DNA of 7,799 nucleotides from JBBQDK01 sp038319625 (GTDB taxonomy: Bacteria; Pseudomonadota; Gammaproteobacteria; JBBQDK01): assembly GCA_038319625.1 (NCBI GenBank), contig JBBQDK010000134.1, positions 1 to 7,799 on the forward strand, in the 5' to 3' direction. This document shows, in pieces, positions 1 to 5,048 of the stretch. The translations under genes and the position numbers were made by a program. The first letter of the stretch is position 1. Each line of letters begins with the position of its first letter. Below the pieces are notes generated by a model that saw only the letters and a program-made list of their open reading frames with translations, did no database searches and had not been told where the DNA came from.

Positions 1-120
1 TGTGCCGTAGGAAACGATGCGGCCGTGACCGTTCTCACGCACCTGCCCCGCCTCGAACGGTTCGATCATGCCGTGTTCGCCGGCCATGCGGCGAATCCAT
101 TTGTCGGATTTTATGGTCAT
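1..120 (-). CDS. dcd: dCTP deaminase, N-terminal part (runs off left edge)
   Basis: Forty codons read leftward from an ATG at 118-120 and stay open to the edge. The peptide starts MTIKSDKWIRRMAGEHGMIE and continues through a PFEAGQVRENGHGRIVSYGT-like stretch. This matches the highly conserved N-terminus of bacterial dCTP deaminase (SDKWIRRMA..HGMIEPF...SYG). The family enzyme is a soluble homotrimer of about 190 residues that deaminates dCTP to dUTP and so feeds dTMP synthesis. The catalytic residues lie further along the protein, outside the window, so activity cannot be judged. The gene follows apbC on the same strand after a 78-base spacer and may be co-transcribed with it. No Shine-Dalgarno is visible: the 10 bases before the ATG abut a heptamer repeat array. 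The identification rests on about a fifth of the protein, but that fifth is distinctive. Confidence 0.9.
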   Translation of the reverse strand, partial: MTIKSDKWIRRMAGEHGMIEPFEAGQVRENGHGRIVSYGT

Positions 121-130
121 GAAATCAGGG

Positions 131-200
131 GAAAGATAAAAGGGAAAAGATAAAAGCAACCCCCCTTTCCTCTTTACTCTTTACCCTTTCCTCTTTCTTT
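131..200 (-). repeat. Heptamer inverted-repeat element A (apbC-dcd spacer)
   Basis: Two arrays of 7-base units face each other. On the plus strand, 131-158 is four units of an AAAAGAT-like type, and 166-200 is five units of a TTTCCTC/TTTACTC type, all in exact 7-base phase. A C-rich linker (159-165) separates them. The arms are imperfectly complementary (AAAG against CTTT in each unit), so the transcript could fold into a long irregular hairpin. Along the coding (minus) strand the purine-rich arm comes first and the pyrimidine-rich arm second, ending 10 bases before the dcd start. The far end overlaps the first base of the apbC stop codon on the plus-strand numbering. There is no terminal U-run, so it is not a classical terminator. 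Its function is unknown. The CTTTTAT unit seen here recurs in element B. Confidence 0.8.
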
Positions 201-1290
201 AATTGCTCTGAATCACGATCTTCGGGAACTTCGCCGCATAGTTCTTGGCCTGCAAGGACAGCTTCGCCGCGGCGCGGCGCGCGATCTCGCGATAGGTCTG
301 CGCGATGCGGCTTTCCGGCTCGGCGACCACGGTCGGCTTGCCGTTGTCGGTCTCTTCGCGGATGCGGATGTCGAGCGGCAGCGAGCCGAGGAAATTCACG
401 TCGTACTGCTCGGCCATCTTGGTGCCGCCACCGGCGCCGAAGATGTGCTCTTCATGGCCGCACTGCGAACAGATGTGCGTGCTCATGTTCTCGATCACGC
501 CGAGCACCGGCACTTCGACCTTCTGGAACATCTTGAGACCCTTGCGGGCGTCGAGCAGTGCGATGTCCTGCGGTGTGGTGACGATGATGGCGCCGGATAC
601 CGGCACCTTCTGCGCCAGCGTCAGCTGGATATCGCCCGTACCGGGCGGCAGGTCGATGATCAGGTAATCGAGATCGTGCCAGTTGGTATCCTTCAGCAAT
701 TGTTCCAATGCCTGCGTGACCATCGGGCCGCGCCAGATCATCGGCGTCTCTTCGTCGACCAGGAAACCGATCGACATGCATTGCAGGTGATAGCTCATCA
801 TCGGTTCGAGCGACTTGCCATCGGCGGATTCCGGCTTGCCGTGCACGCCCAGCATGCGCGGCTGGCTCGGGCCGTAGATGTCGGCGTCGAGCAGGCCGAC
901 CTTGGCGCCTTCGACGGACAACGCCAGCGCCAGATTCACTGCGGTGGTGGATTTGCCCACGCCGCCCTTGCCGGAGGCAATGGCGATGATGTTGCGGATG
1001 TTGTTGATCGGGGACACGCCCTTCTGCACCGAATGGGCGACGATCTTGACGCTGACATTGACGATCACCTCGGTGACGCCGGCGACAGCCATGACCTGCG
1101 CTTTGACTTTGTCAGCAAGCTCGGCCTGATAACCTTTGATCGGGAAACCCATTTCCACATCGACAACCACCTTGCCGCCGTCGATGCTGATGTTCTTGAT
1201 GGACTTGGTCGAGACCAGATCCTTTTCCAGATGCGGCTCGATGAACAGCGCAATCGCGCTCTCGACCTGCTCTTTCGTCACGTTCGCCAT
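199..1290 (-). CDS. apbC: Iron-sulfur cluster carrier protein ApbC (Mrp/NBP35 family)
   Basis: This is a complete 363-residue protein, close to the E. coli Mrp/ApbC length. Residues 1 to about 85 form a MIP18/DUF59-type domain. They are followed by a SIMIBI P-loop ATPase domain with a deviant Walker A motif (GKGGVGKS, 107-114), the DADIYGPS switch (135-142), DLPPGTGD (213-220) and a C-x2-C pair (Cys274, Cys277). In the family that cysteine pair holds a bridging 4Fe-4S cluster at the dimer interface, and the protein passes clusters to apo-proteins in the cytoplasm using ATP. The ATG at 1290 is supported by a GGAGG seven bases upstream. The gene is divergent from metG, the arrangement also known in E. 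coli (mrp/metG), and lies upstream of dcd on the same strand. All key motifs are intact. The large plus-strand frame opposite it is a shadow. Confidence 0.96.
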   Translation of the reverse strand: MANVTKEQVESAIALFIEPHLEKDLVSTKSIKNISIDGGKVVVDVEMGFPIKGYQAELADKVKAQVMAVAGVTEVIVNVSVKIVAHSVQKGVSPINNIRNIIAIASGKGGVGKSTTAVNLALALSVEGAKVGLLDADIYGPSQPRMLGVHGKPESADGKSLEPMMSYHLQCMSIGFLVDEETPMIWRGPMVTQALEQLLKDTNWHDLDYLIIDLPPGTGDIQLTLAQKVPVSGAIIVTTPQDIALLDARKGLKMFQKVEVPVLGVIENMSTHICSQCGHEEHIFGAGGGTKMAEQYDVNFLGSLPLDIRIREETDNGKPTVVAEPESRIAQTYREIARRAAAKLSLQAKNYAAKFPKIVIQSN

Positions 1291-1297
1291 GGGGCAA

Positions 1298-1302
1298 CCT
1301 CC
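1298..1302 (-). promoter_or_regulatory. Ribosome binding site of apbC
   Basis: On the minus strand a GGAGG lies seven bases before the apbC ATG. It is the only strong Shine-Dalgarno in the window, and it settles the apbC start. Confidence 0.85.
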
Positions 1303-1311
1303 AACTGATGA

Positions 1312-1326
1312 CCGGCACAGTGCCGG
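1312..1326. repeat. Perfect 7-1-7 palindrome in the apbC leader
   Basis: CCGGCAC-A-GTGCCGG is a perfect dyad. It lies between the proposed apbC -10 box (1348-1353) and the apbC ribosome site, so it would be in the 5' untranslated leader. It could be a small RNA hairpin (six pairs with a three-base loop) or a protein operator. There is only one copy in the window and I recognise no regulator for it. Confidence 0.5.
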
Positions 1327-1347
1327 GCCATTAAGAAATGATCGCGC

Positions 1348-1353
1348 ATTCTA
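1348..1353 (-). promoter_or_regulatory. Candidate -10 box of the apbC promoter
   Basis: Read on the minus strand this is TAGAAT, a five-of-six match to TATAAT, about 57 bases upstream of the apbC start. Transcription would begin near 1341. No good -35 hexamer is seen at the usual 16-18 base spacing, so this is a plausible sigma-70 promoter rather than a clear one. Confidence 0.4.
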
Positions 1354-1429
1354 CACAGTTTGCCGGCGCGCGTCGTGCGCAATCGGGGTGCTTCCCCTGC
1401 CCAGGACAGGGATTTAGCCTGTAATAAAT

Positions 1430-1500
1430 CGGCCGAAAGGCCGCACCAACTTCCCTTCTCCCTGTGGGAGAAGGTGGCCCTCAGGGCCGGATGAGGGAAG
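1430..1500. repeat. REP-like hairpin cluster in the apbC-metG spacer
   Basis: Three tight dyads follow one another. The first is CGGCC-GAAA-GGCCG (1430-1443, a GNRA-type tetraloop). The second is a 9-base stem CCTTCTCCC/GGGAGAAGG with a TGT loop (1454-1474). The third is GGCCCT-C-AGGGCC (1476-1488), followed by GGATGAGGG. An outer pair CTTCCC/GGGAAG (1450-1455, 1495-1500) brackets the last two. The pattern of a CTTCTCCC stem, a GGCC stem and GATGAGGG resembles interspersed extragenic palindromes common in proteobacterial genomes. It lies between the two divergent promoters and has no coding capacity. Whether it belongs to a dispersed family in this genome cannot be tested from one window. Confidence 0.65.
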
Positions 1501-1569
1501 AGACTGCCCGAGTCCAAGCTGCAAACGCTACCACGGCGGATCAGGCGGTCTCTCCCGGCGGTCGTGCTG

Positions 1570-1578
1570 TGGCATAAT
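1570..1578 (+). promoter_or_regulatory. Candidate extended -10 promoter of metG
   Basis: TGG followed directly by CATAAT (1573-1578) fits an extended -10 element (TGn plus a TATAAT-like hexamer). No TTGACA-like -35 is present 17 bases upstream, which extended -10 promoters can tolerate. Transcription would start near 1585, giving a leader of about 34 bases to the ATG at 1619. That would leave the earlier in-frame ATG at 1577 out of the transcript. Confidence 0.45.
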
Positions 1579-1618
1579 GCCGCCCCAGACAACTACCGGT
1601 ATTTCAAGCACCCACGCC

Positions 1619-3682
1619 ATGTCCACGCCCCCGCGCACCCTGCTCGTCACCAGCGCCCTGCCCTATGCCAATGGGCCTATCCATCTTGGGCATCTGGTCG
1701 AATACATCCAGACCGACATCTGGGTGCGCTTCCAGAAGCTGCGCGGCCACGAGTGCTACTACGTCTGCGCCGACGACACCCACGGCACGCCGGTGATGCT
1801 GCGCGCCGAAAAGGAAGGCATCACGCCGGAACAGTTGATCGAGCGGATGAACGCCGAGCACCTGCGCGACTTCAAAGGTTTCCATGTCGCCTTCGACAAC
1901 TACTACACCACGCACTCGGAGGAGAACCGTGAGTTGGCCGGTGACATCTACGGCAGACTCAAGGCCAAAGGCCTGATCGAAACGCGCACCATCGAGCAGC
2001 TCTACGATCCGGCCAAAGAGATGTTCCTGCCCGATCGCTTCATCAAGGGCGAATGCCCGAAGTGTCACGCCAAGGATCAGTACGGCGATTCCTGCGAAGT
2101 CTGCGGCACCACTTACAGTCCGACCGACCTGATCAATCCGGTTTCCGCCATATCCGGCGCGACACCGGTGCGCAAGCACACCGAGCATCACTTCTTCAAG
2201 TTGGGGGCGCGCGAGGAATTTCTCAAGGCCTGGACCCGCGCCGGCCACCTGCAGGCCGAGGCCGCCAACAAGATGGACGAATGGTTCGAGTCCGGCCTGC
2301 GCGACTGGGACATATCGCGCGATGCACCTTATTTCGGCTTCGAGATCCCCGGCGCGCCCGGCAAATATTTCTACGTCTGGCTGGACGCGCCGGTCGGCTA
2401 CATGGCCAGCTTCAAAAATCTGTGCAACCGCAAACATGCCAACAGCGGCCAGCTGTCACCGCGACGCTTCGAGGAATTCTGGGGCAAGGATTCGACCGCA
2501 GAGCTGTACCACTTCATCGGCAAGGACATCCTGTATTTTCACGCACTGTTCTGGCCGGCCATGCTGGAAGCGGCGGATTACCGCACGCCGACGGCGATCT
2601 TCGCGCACGGCTTTCTCACCGTGAACGGCCAGAAGATGTCCAAGTCACGCGGCACCTTTATCACCGCCGAGAATTATCTCAAGCATCTGAACCCGGAGTA
2701 TCTGCGTTATTACTTCGCGGCCAAGCTCAACGGTACAATGGAGGACATCGATCTGAGCTTCGATGACTTCGTGGCACGCGTCAACAGCAACCTGATCGGC
2801 AAGTACGTCAATATTGCCAGCCGCAGCGCCAAGTTCATCACCGAACACTACGCGGGCCGACTGTGCGACAGCCTCACGGACACGGAACTGTTGCACGAGC
2901 TGCAACTCGCCGGCGCCGAAATCGCGCGGCATTACGAGGCACGCCAGTTCTCGGACGCGGTGCGCGTCATCATGACGTTGGCCGATCGTGCCAATGAATA
3001 CGTTGACGCCATGAAGCCGTGGGTATTGGCCAAGCAGCCGGGCCGGGAACAGGAACTGCATCAGGTATGCAGTATCGCCATCAATCTGTTCCGTCTGCTG
3101 ACCCTCTATCTGAAACCGATATTGCCGCAACTGGCACAGCAGGTCGAAGTCTTTCTCAATATCGATAGCCTTGACTGGGACGATGCCACGCACCTGTTGA
3201 CGTCGCACACCATCAATCCCTATCAACACCTTGCCGCGCGCGTCGATCCCAAATACATCGAAGCACTCGTCAACGCCTCCACCCAGGATCTCATCGCCAT
3301 GACCGATACCCCCGCCACGACCACAGACGGCCCGTTGAGTCGGGACCCGATCCGCCCTGAAATCAGTTACGAGGATTTCGCCAAGATCGATCTGCGCATC
3401 GCCAGAATCGTTGCCGCCAATCATGTCGAAGGCGCCGAGAAACTGTTGCAACTGACCCTCGACATCGGCGGCGAGACTCGCAACGTCTTTGCCGGCATCA
3501 AAGAAGCCTATGAACCGGACAGTCTGGTCGGCCGCCACACGGTGATGATCGCCAACCTCGCACCGCGCAAAATGCGCTTCGGCGTCTCCGAAGGCATGCT
3601 ACTGGCCGCCGGCCCCGGCAAATCGGATTTATGGATACTTGCGCCTGATCAGGGCGCACAGCCGGGAATGCGGGTTAAATAA
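1619..3682 (+). CDS. metG: Methionyl-tRNA synthetase (with C-terminal tRNA-binding domain)
   Basis: The 687-residue cytoplasmic class I enzyme joins methionine to tRNA-Met, including the initiator, using ATP. The length is near that of E. coli MetG (677). The HIGH motif is HLGH (22-25), and the KMSKS loop is exact (339-343). A zinc knuckle supplies Cys146, Cys149, Cys159 and Cys162 in the connective-peptide region. From about residue 582 (SYEDFAKIDLRIARI) the protein carries a Trbp111/EMAP-like OB-fold with the typical NLAPRKMRFGVSEGM run, which dimerises the enzyme and aids tRNA binding. The frame is open from an ATG at 1577, but I chose 1619 (MSTPPRTLLVTSALPYANG). The extra 14 residues are not family-like, and the 1577 ATG overlaps the probable -10 box. 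No Shine-Dalgarno is evident. The gene is divergent from apbC and upstream of rnfA. Confidence 0.97.
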   Translation: MSTPPRTLLVTSALPYANGPIHLGHLVEYIQTDIWVRFQKLRGHECYYVCADDTHGTPVMLRAEKEGITPEQLIERMNAEHLRDFKGFHVAFDNYYTTHSEENRELAGDIYGRLKAKGLIETRTIEQLYDPAKEMFLPDRFIKGECPKCHAKDQYGDSCEVCGTTYSPTDLINPVSAISGATPVRKHTEHHFFKLGAREEFLKAWTRAGHLQAEAANKMDEWFESGLRDWDISRDAPYFGFEIPGAPGKYFYVWLDAPVGYMASFKNLCNRKHANSGQLSPRRFEEFWGKDSTAELYHFIGKDILYFHALFWPAMLEAADYRTPTAIFAHGFLTVNGQKMSKSRGTFITAENYLKHLNPEYLRYYFAAKLNGTMEDIDLSFDDFVARVNSNLIGKYVNIASRSAKFITEHYAGRLCDSLTDTELLHELQLAGAEIARHYEARQFSDAVRVIMTLADRANEYVDAMKPWVLAKQPGREQELHQVCSIAINLFRLLTLYLKPILPQLAQQVEVFLNIDSLDWDDATHLLTSHTINPYQHLAARVDPKYIEALVNASTQDLIAMTDTPATTTDGPLSRDPIRPEISYEDFAKIDLRIARIVAANHVEGAEKLLQLTLDIGGETRNVFAGIKEAYEPDSLVGRHTVMIANLAPRKMRFGVSEGMLLAAGPGKSDLWILAPDQGAQPGMRVK

Positions 3683-3816
3683 GATGAAAGGAAAAAGAGA
3701 AAGATTAAAGGGGTACAAACGGTTCCAACCCTGCTCAGAGTGGTGTTGCCAACCCCACCCAGTACTCCTAACATGAACACTTCTACCTCTTTTATCTTTT
3801 ATCTTTAATCTTTTAA
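3683..3816 (+). repeat. Heptamer inverted-repeat element B (metG-rnfA spacer)
   Basis: The element fills the spacer. A purine-rich arm (3683-3713, AAAG at roughly 7-base spacing) begins directly after the metG stop. A pyrimidine-rich arm at 3789-3816 consists of four in-phase heptamers of the CTTTTAT / CTTTAAT type. AAAGATTAAAG (3700-3710) is perfectly complementary to CTTTAATCTTT (3803-3813). The loop of about 75 bases contains a further dyad (3740-3758) and near-complementary GGGGTAC / GTACTCC segments. The second arm ends seven bases before the rnfA ATG. No Shine-Dalgarno and no U-tract terminator are visible. It shares the CTTTTAT unit and arm order with element A. A mobile or MITE-like origin is conceivable, but no target duplication was found. 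Confidence 0.75.
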
Positions 3817-3823
3817 CTAGCCT

Positions 3824-4405
3824 ATGAAAGAATACGCCCTCATCCTGATCAGCACCGTACTGGTGAACAATTTCGTGCTGGTGAAGTTTCTCGGTCTGTG
3901 TCCGTTCATGGGCGTGTCGCGCAAGCTTGAGACCGCCATGGGCATGGGTCTGGCCACGACCTTCGTGCTCACGCTGTCCTCGGTCTGCAGCTATTTGACC
4001 AACACCTACCTGCTGGTGCCGCTGGGTCTGGAGTATCTGCGCACCATCGCCTTCATCCTGGTGATCGCCGCGGTGGTACAGTTCACCGAGATGGTAGTGC
4101 ACAAGACCAGTCCGCTGCTGTACAACGTGCTCGGCATCTTCCTGCCGCTGATTACGGTGAACTGCGCGGTACTCGGCGTGTCGCTGCTCAACGTGCAACA
4201 AGATTTCAACTTCGCCGAATCCGCCGTCTACGGCTTTGGCGCCGCCCTCGGCTTTTCACTGGTACTGGTACTGTTCGCCGCGTCGCGCGAACGCATCACG
4301 GTAGCGGACGTGCCGGCCGCTTTCCGCGGTGCACCGATCGCGTTGATCACCGCCGGCCTCATGTCGCTGGCGTTCATGGGCTTCGCGGGACTCGTCAAAG
4401 GATAG
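3824..4405 (+). CDS. rnfA: Rnf electron transport complex subunit A (RsxA)
   Basis: The protein has 193 residues, the same as E. coli RsxA, and is recognisable end to end (TVLVNNFVLVKFLGLCPFMG near the start, ALITAGLMSLAFMGFAGLVKG at the end). It is an integral inner-membrane protein with about six hydrophobic helices. Cys26 (GLCPFMG) and Cys114 (NCAVLG) are the conserved cysteines of half-helices in the RnfA/RnfE and NqrD/NqrE family. With the partner subunit they bind an intramembrane 2Fe-2S cluster that relays electrons across the membrane. In E. coli the complex keeps SoxR reduced; in other bacteria it couples NADH-ferredoxin electron flow to an ion gradient. The direction here is not known. 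It is the first rnf gene, and rnfB follows after a 79-base spacer filled by a repeat. The ATG at 3824 matches the family start, although no Shine-Dalgarno precedes it. Confidence 0.96.
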   Translation: MKEYALILISTVLVNNFVLVKFLGLCPFMGVSRKLETAMGMGLATTFVLTLSSVCSYLTNTYLLVPLGLEYLRTIAFILVIAAVVQFTEMVVHKTSPLLYNVLGIFLPLITVNCAVLGVSLLNVQQDFNFAESAVYGFGAALGFSLVLVLFAASRERITVADVPAAFRGAPIALITAGLMSLAFMGFAGLVKG

Positions 4406-4410
4406 TTATG

Positions 4411-4473
4411 GAACGATGAATGATGAACGACGCATGCTTTATTCTATCGTTCATCGTTCATCGTTCATCGTTC
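4411..4473 (+). repeat. Heptamer inverted-repeat element C (rnfA-rnfB spacer)
   Basis: Three GAACGAT-type heptamers (4411-4431) face four exact tandem ATCGTTC heptamers (4446-4473). A 14-base linker separates them and contains the palindrome GCATGC. Pairing the 21-base left arm against the right arm gives about 19 of 21 matches, so a strong RNA hairpin or DNA cruciform is expected. The array starts five bases after the rnfA stop and ends 11 bases before the rnfB ATG. The left arm contains several ATGs and the right arm is open in reading frames, which produces a spurious N-terminal extension of rnfB. It differs in unit sequence from elements A and B but has the same layout. The function is unknown. 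Confidence 0.85.
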
Positions 4474-4484
4474 ATAAGCCAAAC

Positions 4485-5048
4485 ATGCTGACCGCAATCA
4501 TCGCCATAAGCGCCCTCGCCGGTTTCTTCGGACTGGTGCTCGGCTATTCCGCGATCTGCTTCCGCGTGGAAGGCGATCCGGTGGCGGACAAGATCGATGC
4601 ACTGCTGCCGCAGACCCAGTGCGGACAATGCGGCTTTCCGGGCTGCCGACCCTATGCCGAGGCCATCGCCAAGGGTGAGGCCGATATCAATCAGTGCGTG
4701 CCCGGCGGCGAGGCCGGCATCATCGCGCTCTCCGACCTGCTCGGCCGCGATCCCAAGCCACTCAATCCCGAACACGGCGTATTCAAGCCCAAGATGCTTG
4801 CCATCATCGATGAAGACTCCTGCATCGGCTGCACACTGTGCATACAGGCCTGTCCGGTGGACGCGATCCTGGGCGCCTCGAAACAGATGCATACAGTAAT
4901 CGCCGCCGAGTGCACCGGTTGCGAACTGTGCGTTGCACCCTGCCCGGTGAACTGCATCTACATGGAAATCGTCACCCAGGACATCAGCAGCTGGAAGTGG
5001 CCTGACCCGAATCGACCCGCCGCCCACACCGTCGTGAGCGTCTCATGA
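4485..5048 (+). CDS. rnfB: Rnf electron transport complex subunit B (ferredoxin-like, RsxB)
   Basis: The protein has 187 residues from the ATG at 4485 (MLTAIIAISALAGFFGLVLG), which gives the expected N-terminal membrane anchor at about 1-26. An in-frame ATG at 4416 would add 23 residues translated from a repeat array, so I reject it. After the anchor comes the omega/Fe4S domain with Cys46, Cys49, Cys54 and Cys71 (CGQCGFPGC plus a distal Cys). Two classical 4Fe-4S ferredoxin motifs follow: Cys113/116/119/123 (CIGCTLCIQACP) and Cys143/146/149/153 (CTGCELCVAPCP). All twelve ligands are present, so three clusters are predicted. RnfB passes electrons between the membrane subunits and soluble ferredoxin or SoxR-type targets. 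Its TGA overlaps the rnfC ATG by four bases (ATGA), implying translational coupling. No Shine-Dalgarno is visible before the start. Confidence 0.95.
   Translation: MLTAIIAISALAGFFGLVLGYSAICFRVEGDPVADKIDALLPQTQCGQCGFPGCRPYAEAIAKGEADINQCVPGGEAGIIALSDLLGRDPKPLNPEHGVFKPKMLAIIDEDSCIGCTLCIQACPVDAILGASKQMHTVIAAECTGCELCVAPCPVNCIYMEIVTQDISSWKWPDPNRPAAHTVVSVS

Noticed and set aside
445..1308. Long plus-strand open frame (287 codons) opposite apbC
   Set aside because: It lies antisense to a clear ApbC with all motifs intact. Its His/Asp/Arg-rich translation is typical of the complement of G+C-rich codons.
1278..1592. Minus-strand open frame over the apbC-metG spacer
   Set aside because: Its middle translates the REP-like repeat (SLFPHPALRATFSHREKG), a familiar spurious peptide. 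It also crosses both promoters.
2645..3538. Long minus-strand open frame opposite metG
   Set aside because: It is the shadow of a recognised MetG and has no family-like motif. The same applies to the frame at 1604-2437.
3683..3820. Intrinsic terminator of metG
   Set aside because: The arms are A/T-rich with a 75-base loop rather than a compact G+C stem followed by a T-run. The T-rich part is itself a stem arm.
3629..4201. Minus-strand open frame across the metG-rnfA spacer and rnfA
   Set aside because: It is antisense to rnfA and passes through element B; it has no recognisable domain.
4411..4473. Possible CRISPR array
   Set aside because: The units are 7 bases with no spacers and occur in inverted arms. 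No cas genes are present.
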